64,000 nt of DNA from Eriocheir sinensis. Lineage: Eukaryota > Arthropoda > Malacostraca > Decapoda > Varunidae. Both the position numbers and the translations under genes were made by a program. The stretch lies in NCBI RefSeq assembly GCF_024679095.1, contig NC_066509.1, positions 14,443,366 to 14,507,365 of the forward strand. Reading direction: 5' to 3'. The notes under the pieces are model-generated. The model ran no database searches and was not told where the DNA came from. It was given only the letters and a program-made list of their open reading frames with translations. Positions within the stretch are counted from its first letter, which is position 1. The number at the start of each line of letters is the position of its first letter. Positions 1-14,145 of the stretch are shown here, in pieces.

Positions 1-280
1 CCTACATATTATTTAATTTAACTAGCATTTCAGACTGGAATATCAGCGACACAGGCAATTGTATCACTTGAACACGAATCTGACGAGCGGCTGACAGGTC
101 CCGTACCTGTCATGATTTCCTTGACTCTTCTTATATTGATAGAATAAAGCATTATATACCTATAAAATTATTAATATTTGGTAATTCAATCACCAGTGTT
201 TATCGGAAATGCATACACTAAGCGTTTGGGGTACTGACATCACATGGTACACACAAAACAAATTAGTACACGACAGAGAG

Positions 281-441
281 CAACGCTCGTACGCATATGA
301 GTCATATGGCGCTAAATTTGGCGCTAACTGCAAAAATAAAGCGCTAAAAAAGCGCTATGGAGCTAAAGCATAAATTTCGGCGCTATATCACTTGAAAAAG
401 CACTACATTTAGCGCAAAAAAGCGCTAAGTTGGCAACACTG
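281..441 (-). mobile_element. hAT-like transposon terminus (solo end)
   Basis: Six or more copies of GCGCTAAA or its complement lie between 310 and 427, leading to a sharp end AGTTGGCAACACTG at 428-441. Read on the minus strand the end is CAGTGTTGCCAACTTAGCGC, a CAGTG-type end with subterminal repeats, as is usual for hAT transposons. The opposite end is not in the window, so this is either a broken copy or the right end of an element starting before base 1. No transposase frame is seen. Confidence 0.45.
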
Positions 442-734
442 CGGGGAAGACGGCGGCGGCGGGGAAGACATGGGCGGCGATGGGTGGCGGGCCGTTCAAA
501 ACTCCATCCTATGTAGAATATCATTATTCATTCATTCATTCGTTATCATCAGTGCACACTTTCGTGGCTGAACATTTTCACCAGCAACCACCACCATCAT
601 CACCATCATCATCACTGCACTCTACTATCCTTATTAAACTGAAGCAGTTTAGAGTCCTAAAATCGAAAAAATACACCCGAAAAAGCTAGCTGAACATGGC
701 AGCACTAAGTGGGAAGGACTGACCTGATAGCCTA
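442..734. other. unannotated stretch
   Basis: Starts with a small GGC/GGGGAAGAC duplication (442-482), then simple ATTC and CAC/CATCAT runs. The open frame at 480-689 is short, low in complexity and has no recognisable domain. I see no gene here. Confidence 0.5.
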
Positions 735-868
735 CTTTTTTTTTTTTACAACAAAGGAGACAGCTCAAGGGCACACACAAAAAGTAAACAATAAAAAAAA
801 AAAACGCTACTCGCTGCTCACAAAAAGAATCTAAAGAGGTGGCCGAAATAGATGTCAATTTCGCCTCC
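735..868 (-). mobile_element. LINE1 3' tail, copy 1 (5'-truncated)
   Basis: A poly(T) run is followed by ACAACAAAGGAGACAGCTCA and, about 60 bases on, CTACTCGCTGCT and AAGAGGTGGCC. This is the minus-strand view of the 3' untranslated end of the jockey-type LINE found with coding sequence at 7424-9045. Only about 130 bases were copied, a typical 5'-truncated insertion with an A tail. Confidence 0.85.
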
Positions 869-1170
869 ACTCCCGTTAATTAGGCTACAGACACACCACT
901 CCATCCACTTTTACTGATCCCGGGGCGTAGACAAGGTTTAGTTCCGGATATTCAAATTCTTGCTAATCGGAAATGTGCAACTCCCAGCCCTTCTCCCTCC
1001 CTCCCTCTCCATTACCCTTCCTGCATCGTAAAATAGAGAAGGGCAGTCAATCCCTTCACAGACTGACAGTAATGGACTCGACTAATTCCAAAACGGCAAT
1101 ACAAAAACCTTTGCCTTTTAGAAATGTGCTCACAAAAAAGTTTCTCAAAAGGGCAAAAAGTTAAGTCACC

Positions 1171-1175
<5 letters not shown>
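869..1175. other. unannotated stretch
   Basis: Mixed-composition DNA with a pyrimidine-rich patch at 983-1020. No frame with a recognisable domain and no repeat structure beyond short runs. Confidence 0.45.

Positions 1176-1236
<61 letters not shown>
1176..1236. repeat. (CT)n microsatellite
   Basis: About 30 uninterrupted TC units. Frames crossing it read as Ser-Leu or Glu-Arg repeats and are not genes. Confidence 0.97.
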
Positions 1237-1239
<3 letters not shown>

Positions 1240-1827
1240 CCGTCTCTCACTTTCTTTAGTGTTATTGCAAGTATTAATCCAATGTTTGTTTGTTTTTAAT
1301 ATTACTGCATCATATGTTTTAGAATTAAGCATTTAGTATTGTTTCCTGAGACCACTGCACCGCTTCAAGTCACCAAACCAGGCAAATCAACATTTTTCTA
1401 AGGTCTTTTTCTCTTTCTTCAAGAATGTATCATATGCAAACCTAAACACGGATTATAATTATTGTAGTAACGTATTCGTTTACGAACTGTGTTATTTATA
1501 GTCAGAGCCAGATGATTTCTCAATACACCATTTCATAAACACTATAAGCATGTAGGTACTATGGATTTGATTGTATTAATATGTAAGTCTACGAAGCCAA
1601 ATATTCGTTGTAGAAATCACAAACACTTTATTACAAAGTGTTCGAAACTACCAGCATGAAGGAATCTAAGACACCCTCAAACACTGTCTTCCCTGTCATT
1701 TTACTCACTATATTATCCGCAAATCAACACTGTATTGCCCAGCGTTCCACAATGCCTAACGCATTTAGGACACCCTCAAACACTTTTTTGCCTAATCCTC
1801 TCACCCTACTTCCTCTATTCATCGCAG
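1237..1827. other. unannotated stretch, possible intron
   Basis: AT-rich, without gene signals until a pyrimidine tract and ATCGCAG at 1808-1827, a good 3' splice site for the exon that follows. The 15-mer ACACCCTCAAACACT occurs twice (about 1670 and 1769), a small local duplication. Confidence 0.4.
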
Positions 1828-2194
1828 GATCGCGAGTCATGGTGTGCAGCGGCGTTGGGACAATTCATCCAATGCTCTGGTTCGCCCCCGTCTCCGCTGC
1901 AACGTTCCTGGGCTTCGTAACCAAAGTAGCGGAATCGACCGAGCACACGTACCGCGCCATCCTCGCGAAGGCTCACAAGTACCTCTTCAATGGGTTCGTG
2001 ATGGCGACAGTGTGTCCGCCCTTTGACGCCGTTGGACTTTTCTCCTCGGCGCCCTATGTGTTGGCTGGACTTTGCTTCCTCGTCCTCAGCCCCTCTAGCT
2101 TCAGCAACATCGCTGTCTTTGTAATGAGCATCGTCGGACAGGTCGCGTGGCTCGCCGTCGGCTTCTTCATTACGACAGAGAAGTACTCGTAAAG
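1828..2194 (+). CDS. putative exon of an unidentified multi-pass membrane protein
   Basis: The GC content and the share of G or C at third codon positions rise sharply here. This singles out one frame, which stays open from upstream to a TAA at 2190-2192. The product is strongly hydrophobic: about three membrane-length segments can be seen, including PMLWFAPVSAATFLGFV, FSSAPYVLAGLCFLVL and IAVFVMSIVGQVAWLAVGFF. A 3' splice site (tctattcatcgcag) ends at 1827. After the TAA, a +1 shift gives KDKFNVSLLLAVTTIAATT, again hydrophobic with the same codon bias, running to about 2250. So either GTAAAG at 2189-2194 is a splice donor, or one base is extra and the exon is longer. The antisense 142-residue frame is charged and lies over the same bases; I take it as the shadow. 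I do not recognise the family. Confidence 0.5.
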
Positions 2195-2284
2195 ACAAGT
2201 TCAACGTCAGCCTCCTCTTGGCAGTCACCACCATAGCCGCCACTACCTCTCTGCGTCTACTGCCATGTCACCTATCTATTCGCC

Positions 2285-2910
2285 TCCGTTCCAGGGTTGG
2301 AGTAATTACACCTGAAAAAAAATCATTATAATTACAATTACTTTCAGAAACTTTGAATTACAATTATAATTATAATTACATTTGAAAATAGCAATTACAT
2401 TACAATTACAATTATTACTTCAAAACAAATTCAATTACAATTACTTAATGAATATCACCCGTGAGCTACATAATTATCACTTCACGTATAAGCAACCATC
2501 GTCATTGAACCTCACTGTAGGAAGGTTTTGGAGAAAGTGAACTGAATTACGTCGCAGGGCACAGTAGCAGCAAAAGACCGTCTGTTTCTCGTTTAATGCT
2601 ACAGGACGTGGTCAGGAACTGGACGTTCCCATCACGCGCGGTACTGCTCCTAGTGGCAGAGCGGCCGCCTCCGACTTCCTGACTGTCACCAGCAAATTTA
2701 AGCCTTATAAGCAACCCATCACTCATAATGGAGCTCGACCAGTACCATTTCCATTTTATAATTAAATTAAATTACAAATTACCTCATCCTTTAATTAATT
2801 ACAATTACTTACTACAATTGAATATTTAATTACAATTACAATTACAATAATACTGTAATTAATTACATTTCAGTTAAATTACAATTACAATTACTTCAAC
2901 CCTGCGAGTC

Positions 2911-2915
<5 letters not shown>
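2285..2915. mobile_element. hAT-like MITE rich in ATTACA repeats
   Basis: The left end CAGGGTTGGAGTAATTACA (from 2292) and the right end ATTACTTCAACCCTG (to 2904) are inverted copies with one mismatch in the first 16 bases. Both arms are packed with AATTAC/ATTACA units (2310-2450 and 2755-2895). The unique middle (about 2460-2745) has no open frame of note. TCCGTTC occurs just before the left end (2285-2291) and again at 2909-2915, four bases past the right end; this is close to, but not exactly, the 8-bp target duplication expected of hAT. CAGGG ends fit hAT. The element is non-autonomous. Confidence 0.6.

Positions 2916-2998
<83 letters not shown>
2914..2998. repeat. (TC)n microsatellite
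   Basis: About 42 TC units directly after the right end of the ATTACA-rich MITE. Confidence 0.97.
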
Positions 2999-3001
<3 letters not shown>

Positions 3002-3117
3002 TCCAAATCTGTCAACTATTTCTCAGTTGGCAGTCTTAATGTTTGTGTGTGACGTGATGATATTCTCGTGTTGATTGACGCTGATCCTAAAGCCTATATA
3101 TATTTTTTTTTCTTTTT

Positions 3118-3118
<1 letters not shown>

Positions 3119-3188
<70 letters not shown>
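3119..3188. repeat. (GT)n microsatellite
   Basis: 35 perfect GT units; frames across it read Cys-Val or Thr-His repeats and are not genes. Confidence 0.97.
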
Positions 3189-3190
<2 letters not shown>

Positions 3191-3327
3191 GTCTGTCATT
3201 CTTTCCAATCGTCTCTGTAGAGAAATGCGCCAGCAAGGCTCATTTCGATATTGTTATATAAGAAAAATGAATAAACAAAAGCAAAAAAAAGTTGGATTGT
3301 TGCCTTTTTGTTCTCCTTCCTCCCCCA

Positions 3328-3329
<2 letters not shown>

Positions 3330-3363
<34 letters not shown>
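3330..3363. repeat. (CA)n microsatellite
   Basis: 17 CA units. Confidence 0.95.
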
Positions 3364-3366
<3 letters not shown>

Positions 3367-3504
3367 CGCGACCCACTTTCCAAGGTAAACAGAGAATCAG
3401 AGACACTAACGATACAATTTCATTTACTCGTTGACTGAGATCCGAAGAAAAATTTGTCGCGAGTCAGCAGGAACATCAATCATCTCCTAGCAGCTCCCTC
3501 TGGC

Positions 3505-3510
<6 letters not shown>

Positions 3511-3549
<39 letters not shown>
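3511..3549. repeat. (GT)n-(GA)n compound microsatellite
   Basis: A short GT run passes into about 16 GA units. The following 3550-4045 is mixed DNA with pyrimidine-rich and G-rich patches and no recognised gene. Confidence 0.93.
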
Positions 3550-4090
3550 AGCAGCTGCATGCACGATACGTATCAACTCAGCCTCAATGGTCACTGCTAA
3601 GGGCTCGATGTTTACCGCTTCACTACCTCCTTCCCTTTGTCCTTCTCCCTTACCTCTTCATTCTCCTCATAGGCCAAGATCTCCTCTTCTTCCCTTCCCT
3701 CCTACTCCTCCTCTTTCTCCTCCTGGGATCAAAAACAACGCGCCTTATGGGAGTATTATATAGGGTACAAGCTATATACGGTAATAATTATTGTAATATG
3801 TATAGGAATATGTACAGAAATATGGTTTGTATTGGACTTTGGGGTTAGGATGGGGTAGCGGGTGAGGTTAAGTGTGGCGGGGAGAGCTGAAGGGGAGAGG
3901 GGAGGAGGAAGGATTAGGTAGTAGGGGGAGGAGGGGGTGAACAGCACTTTTATTGAAACGCAATCCGGAACCGTGTATGAGCTGTGTATGAGGCTAAATA
4001 TTGTATTTTACGGCGACCAAACTCAGACGACCAGCAGATTGTGGCGCGGTTTCCACTATTCCATTTTCACGTTTCCGTCAACATTAAGTG

Positions 4091-4136
4091 CCTGTCACCT
4101 AAGTCTATATAGGTATATATAGACTTAGCCTGTCAC
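4091..4136. mobile_element. 30-bp perfect-stem palindrome flanked by an 8-bp direct repeat
   Basis: CCTGTCAC at 4091-4098 is repeated exactly at 4129-4136. Between them, 4099-4128 is CTAAGTCTATATA, GGTA, then the exact complement of the first 13 bases. The matching right arm of the host transposon (5289-5300) has one uninterrupted GTGACAGGCACT, so the palindrome plus one copy of CCTGTCAC is an insertion into the left arm. Confidence 0.8.
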
Positions 4137-4787
4137 ACTTTGACTATTTAGAGAACGTATGGCTAGCGTATGGAAAACTGTGGTGTACGCCCAGCATACG
4201 CTGAATAAGTTATGGGTACGCTGTTCCATCGTTAGGGGCACGTTGAAGTACGGTGCCGTACGCCGTACACAGGGAGAGCCAGAAATTTTTGAGCATGCAC
4301 AAAATTTTCGACGTACGCCAGCGTATGGCCAGTAAGTTATGCATATACTGGGGATAAGTTAGAGGCTCGTTAGGCGATCGTTATCATTCGTTCTCTGATC
4401 GTTCACTCGTTGTATTCGTTGGTATGACGGCCAGCGTACCCAGAACGCATTGCTGTCGTATTTGTAACGATCACTGAACGTGTAGCGAACGTATGTACAC
4501 CGTACATGCAACGCATACCAACGCGTTGGATGTGGTGGCAACGAATGCAAAACGTACATAACGTGTTGCAAACGTACTCATTGCGTGAATACCGTGTTTG
4601 GAACGTTTTAGAGGGGTTGGCCTATGAAAAGGCCTCTTTTTCAGAGGAAACCCTCATTTTGCAGGTACTAGCATCCTCTGTGAAGAGAAATTACCAGCTT
4701 GCTGTCCTGCAAAATCAGAATGACCTCATAGATTGGACACTATCAGATGCAAAGAACTATAAGAAATGCAGGTAGGTAGATAGATGT

Positions 4788-4902
<115 letters not shown>

Positions 4903-5561
4903 ATATGTATTATTGGCAAATGAAGATACGTACAGGAGAAAAGTCCTCTGAATGAATTATTATTACAATTTTTATTATTAAGTAGACTCGATCGTTTACG
5001 CGTATGTTACTTGATTGTTGCGCGTTCGTTCCTCACACGTTCCTCACGCGCTCAGTACGTTTCCCATTCGTTGTCATACGTTCGTAATCGTTTCATATCT
5101 GTTCGCAATACGTTATGGACACGTTCAGTTTGCAACTCGTACGCAAGATTTATTTAGACCTTGCTCGTACGCTACCCATACGATAGGCATACGCTCTGCA
5201 TACGTCAAAAACGGGCCGAAAGACGAAGAGTTCAGCGTACGCCAACTTTTCACATACGCTAGGCATTCGTTGTCTTAATCGTCAAGGTGTGACAGGCACT
5301 TTAATGACGTGAAAATGACATCACCAAAACAGCGGCCGCTCAGCACGGATGATCCACTCCGTCAGTCCATCGCTCACCATTCGTTGACAAACATATGGAC
5401 AGTACTAACAACAACGACTTCTTGTATATGTTATTTTGGAGCTAAGTACTTCCATTTCATATTAATTTTTTCATGATATGTAGAATATTCGACATCACTG
5501 GACTGGCACCACCACCCAAGTTAACTGAGTTCATCTCTGGACGGGCTCCGCGCGGCGCCAC

Positions 5562-9853
<4,292 letters not shown>

Positions 9854-10193
9854 CTTTTTTTTTTTTTTTAGATGCTGCCTGTTGAGCCGATAGACTTTTT
9901 TTGAGGGGCCTTATGGACGGCCGCAACCTGTTAGTGGCGCAGACTAATTTTCTTTATAGTGGCTGCCGTGATGTATAACTCTTGCTAGGCCCATGCTCCC
10001 CTCCGATGCTCGTCTTGACCGAAATCGCTGAAGTTCAGGTTGATTGAAGATCCGGATAGCATGTGGGTAATCTTCCCCCACTCGGCTGTGATTTGAAAAA
10101 TCAGCGTTTTTCGGTGGGGACTCGAACCTAGTCCATGCTAAGTCCTCGGACTCACCACGCCCGCACGCTAACCACTCGGCCACTCGGCCTCAC
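9854..10193 (-). mobile_element. tRNA-derived SINE (family A), divergent copy
   Basis: On the minus strand: A box GTGGCCGAGTGG (10183-10172), a long variable arm, B box GGTTCGAGTCC (10128-10118), then a body sharing ACAGCCGAGTGG, ACCCACATGCTATCC and the 3' end CGGCTCAACAGGCAGCATCT plus poly(A) with the copy at 5786. The head resembles a class II (Leu/Ser-like) tRNA, whereas the 5786 copy has a shorter head, so heads differ while body and tail are shared. Confidence 0.82.
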
Positions 10194-10301
10194 CGAGATT
10201 CATCATCGCCAGCATGTACCCTCCCGATTAAAGCAAGGTTCATTAGTCGATCTATGGGTATTGCTGGGACCTTTACACACCACACACCTCATTTTCCTTT
10301 T

Positions 10302-10666
10302 TTTTAGAGCAAAGGAGACAGCACAAGGGCAAAAAAAAGGAAACTACAATAAAAAATAAAAAAGCCCGCTACTCGCTGCTCCTGTAAAGAATCCGAAGAG
10401 GTGGCCGAAAGAGCAGTCAATTACGTGAGAAGAGGTGTCCTGATACCTTCCTCTTCAATGAGTTCAAGTCGTAGGCAGGAAGAAATACAGATGAAGGAAG
10501 ATCGTTCCAGAAATTACCAGCGTGAGGGATGAAAGAGTGAAGACGCCGGTTAACTCGTGCGTAAGGGATTTAGACGGTAAAGGGATGAGCTTGAGTAGAA
10601 AGTCGTGTGCAGCGGGGCAGCATGAGGGGGGGAGGCATGCAGTTAGCAAGTTCAGAAGAGCAGTCA
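10302..10666 (-). mobile_element. LINE1 3' part, copy 5
   Basis: Poly(T), AGAGCAAAGGAGACAGCACA, CCCGCTACTCGCTGCTCCTG, then coding sequence read in reverse as the C-terminal ELANCMPPS..., [15 protein letters not shown] and LWNDLPSS-type segments. Truncated on its 5' side at 10666, where a different SINE begins. Confidence 0.88.
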
Positions 10667-10797
10667 AGAGTCAGCTCAAGGGGGAACAAAAACCGTCCTC
10701 GTCATTGGAAAAATCCCTGCCTGAGCGGGGCTCGAACCCTTGCCTGACGGACCGTGAAGCCTGGAAGCGCAGAACTTTACCACTGAGTTACCGGAAC
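10667..10797 (-). mobile_element. tRNA-derived SINE (family B) with a LINE1-like 3' tail
   Basis: Minus strand: TAACTCAGTGGTAAAG (A-box region, 10790-10775), B box GGGTTCGAGCCC (10740-10729), then a short body ending CCCCCTTGAGCTGACTCT. The last bases resemble CCCTTGAGCTGTCTCC in the LINE1 3' UTR, suggesting that this SINE borrowed the tail the LINE1 RT recognises. Its 5' edge abuts a (GT)n tract. It is too short and unpaired to be an intact tRNA gene. Confidence 0.65.
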
Positions 10798-10799
10798 GG

Positions 10800-10800
<1 letters not shown>

Positions 10801-10838
<38 letters not shown>
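10801..10838. repeat. (GT)n microsatellite
   Basis: 19 GT units at the 5' edge of the family B SINE. Confidence 0.95.
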
Positions 10839-10839
<1 letters not shown>

Positions 10840-10907
10840 AATATCTGCTGTGGACAGGTATTGAAAAGAAGAACTCCTATTGATCTTGTTGCAATACGGG
10901 AGATCAT

Positions 10908-13252
10908 TCATGTTTCCCTCCACCCCAGAAGCTTAACTCCATGTTTCCCTCCACCCCAGAACCTTAACTCCATGTTTCCCTCCACACCAGAACCTTAACT
11001 CCATGTTTCCCTCCACCCCAGAACCTTAACTCCATGTTTCCCTCCACCCCAGAACCTTAACTCCATGTTTCCCTCCACCCCAGAACCTTAACTCCATGTT
11101 TCCCTCCACCCCAGAACCTTAACTCAGTGTTTCCCTCCACCCCAGAACCTTAACTCCATGTTTCCCTCCACCCCAGAACCTTAACTCAATGTTTCCCTCC
11201 ACCCCAGAACCTTAACTCCATGTTTCCCTCCACCCCAGAACCTTAACTCCATGTTTCCCTCCACCCCAGAACCTTAACTCAGTGTTTCCCTCCACCCCAG
11301 AACCTAAACTCACTGTTTCCCTCCACCCCAGAACCTTAACTCCATGTTTCCCTCCACCCCAGAACCTCAACTCAGTGTTTCCCTCCACCCCAGAACCTCA
11401 ACTCAGTGTTTCCCTCCACCCCAGAACCGTAACTCAATGTTTCCCTCCACCCCAGAACCTTAACTCCATGTTTCCCTCCACCCCAGAACCTTAACTCCAT
11501 GTTTCCCTCCACCCCAGAACCGTAACTCAATGTTTCCCTCCACCCCAGAACCTTAACTCCATGTTTCCCTCCACCCCAGAACCGTAACTCAATGTTTCCC
11601 TCCACCCCAGAACCTCAACTCAGTGTTTCCCTCCACCCCAGAACCGTAACTCAATGTTTCCCTCCACCCCAGAACCTTAACTCCATGTTTCCCTCCATCC
11701 CAGAACCTTGATTCCATGTTTCCCTCCACCCCAGAACCTCAACTCCATGTTTCCCTCCACTCCAGAACCTCAACTCCATGTTTCCGTCCACCCCAGAACC
11801 TCAACTCCATGTTTCCCTCCACCCCAGAACCTCAACTCCATCTTTCCCTCCACCCCAGAACCTCAACTCCATGTTTCCCTCCACCCCAGAACCTCAACTC
11901 CATCTTTCCCTCTACCCCAGAACCTCAACTCCATGTTTCCCTCCACCCTAGAACCTCACTTCCATCTTTCCCTCCACCCCAGAACCTCAACTCCATGTTT
12001 CCCTCCACTCTAGAACCTCAACTCCATGTTTCCCTCCACCCCAAAACCTCAGCTCCATGTTTCCTCTCCTGAACCTCAACTCCATGTTTCCCTCCATGAT
12101 TGGTGAACCTCAACTCCATGTTTCCCTCCACTCCAGAACCTCAACTCCATGTTTCCCTCCTCCAGAACCTCAACTCCATGTTTCCTCCATTCCTGAACCT
12201 CAACTCCATGTTTCCCTCCACTCCTGAACCTCAACTCCATGTTTCCCTCCACTCCAGAACCTCAACTCCATGTTTCCCCTCACTCCAGACATGAGTCATG
12301 CTCTCAGCAGCCTTCCTCACTCCAGAACCTCAACTCCATGTTTCCCTCCACTCCAGAACCTCAACTCCATGTTTCCCTCCACTCCAGAACCTCCTCCATG
12401 TTTCCCTCAAAAACATTTCACTTCCATGTTTCCCTCCACCCCAGAACCTCAACTCCATGTTTCCTCCATTCCTGAACCTCAACTCCATGTTTCCCTACAC
12501 TCCAGAACCTCAACTCCATGTTTCCCTCCACCTAGAACCTCACTTCCATGTTTCCTCCACCCCAGAACCTCAACTCCATGTTTCCTCCATTCCTGAACCT
12601 CAACTCCATGTTTCCCTCCACTCCAGAACCTCAACTCCATGTTTCCTCCATTCCTGAACCTCAACTCCATGTTTCCCTCCACCCCAGAACCTCAACTCCA
12701 TGTTTCCCTCCATTCCTGAACCTCAACTCCATGTTTCCCTCCACTCCAGAACCTCAACTCCATGTTTCCTCCATTCCTGAACCTCAACTCCATGTTTCCC
12801 TCCACCCCAGAACCTCAACTCCATGTTTCCCTCCATTCCTGAACCTCAACTCCATGTTTCCCTCCACTCCTGAACCTCAACTCCATGTTTCCCTCCAGTC
12901 CTGAACCTCAACTCCATGTTTCCCTCCATTCCTGAACCTCAACTCCATGTTTTCCACTCCAGAACCTCAACTCCATGTTTCCCTCCAGAACCTCAACTCC
13001 ATGTTTCCCTCCTCCAGAACCTCAACTCCATGTTTCCCTCCACTCCAGAACCTCAACTCCATGTTTCCCTCCACCCTAGAACCTCACTTCCATGTTTCCC
13101 TCCACCCAGAACCTCAACTCCATGTTTCCCTCCACTCCAGAACCTCAACTCCATGTTTCCCTCCACTCCAGAACCTCAACTCATGTTTCCTCCACTCTAG
13201 AACCTCAACTCCATGTTTCCCTCCACCCCAAAACCTCAGCTCCATGTTTGAG
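10908..13252. repeat. 31-bp minisatellite array, about 75 units
   Basis: The unit is TGTTTCCCTCCACCCCAGAA plus CCTTAACTCCA. The first third (to about 11700) has CCTTAACTC; the rest has CCTCAACTC, with CCACTCCAG and CCATTCCTG variants and 30-bp deletion forms towards the right. Because 31 is not a multiple of 3, all three forward frames read the same periodic Phe-Pro-Ser-Thr-Pro-Glu-Pro peptide and stay open in long runs, as do reverse frames. These are artefacts of the repeat, not proteins. Two blocks break the periodicity: 12286-12322, and the matching ends at 12004-12060 and 13194-13250. Confidence 0.97.
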
Positions 13253-14000
13253 TCTCCTGCCGAAAGTCTCATGGTTGCCTTTAAAATGATTGATGAATAC
13301 AAGCCGTATCAGCAATATGGAATGATTTTTAGTTGTGTGAAATATTTTTCCCACAAAGGAAATAACCATTACCTTGCATACCTATATTACTTCAGGAGGA
13401 TAATGAATTTCCTGTGTGTCCTGACCTCACCGGGTCAAGACATGAGTCGGTGCTCTCTAGCAGCCTTATAACAGCCACGGGTTAGATTATATAGACAGAT
13501 AATGCAAGTGCTGTGCGTTAGTGGTGCCGCGAAGGATTATAAAATTCAAAGGGCTTGTAATGTATCTATTTTGACACCTAATCCTTTAAAATTAATCAGT
13601 GTATTGTTTCAAGTAGTATCATTTTTTTACAAACTAATGTGGTCCCTTACTGAACTCGACCTGCCATCTGGAACTACAAAAAAATTATGCATGCGGACTT
13701 TGTCAAATTATATTTCTTACAAGTTTTTCGTTAATATTTGAAATCACATTTTCATAGCTACTGTATAGAATATAATATTTATGTATTTTTTTATATGTTG
13801 TTCTTTTAAAGTTTAATATATTATTAATACTTTAAGATGCTATTATTATTATTATGTATCATTAATTTATTATTATAAATTATTAACACTTATTATTGCC
13901 GGGAGCGTATTGATATATTTTGCAGCAGTGTAAACAACCTACACATTGAGAGACACACATGCACACACACAGCACACACACACTTGTCAAAATTTTGTTT
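13253..14000. other. unannotated AT-rich stretch
   Basis: AT-rich sequence with short (ATT)n and CACACA runs. The 79-residue frame at 13502-13741 has no recognisable domain. ACATGAGTCGGTGCTCTCTA at 13439-13458 resembles the interruption inside the minisatellite at 12289-12310. Confidence 0.4.
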
Positions 14001-14145
14001 GGTTGTTTAACTTCTCTTTTCCTGTGGAAGGAAATATTTTATGACTCCGCAGTGATGCATTCCTATAAATCTGAATGGAGTGTATCGTTGAATGCTCTTA
14101 TTTGCCAACAAAGTTCATTATAACGACATGAATAATGTACGGCCA
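13985..14145. repeat. dispersed repeat, copy 1 (second copy 20680-20855)
   Basis: Landmarks GTGATGCATTCCTATAAATC, GTATCGTTGAATGCT, TTGCCAACAAAGTTCA and ATAACGACATGAATAA recur in the same order and orientation at 20745-20850 with about 85% identity by eye. The source element is unknown. Confidence 0.7.

Noticed and set aside
1815..2243. 142-residue minus-strand frame over the GC-rich exon
   Set aside because: It is the antisense of a frame with clear third-position GC bias and hydrophobic segments; its charged composition is what such an antisense shadow gives.
4506..4775. Host gene exon within the CGTACG-rich transposon
   Set aside because: The 89-residue frame has splice-like edges but its first third is built from transposon repeat words, and it shows no domain I know. 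It is kept only as part of the element.
10908..13471. Long Phe-Pro-Ser-Thr-Pro-Glu-Pro repeat proteins, up to 174 residues
   Set aside because: The 31-bp unit lacks stops in several frames, so every frame reads open; there is no start context, codon bias or non-repeat domain.
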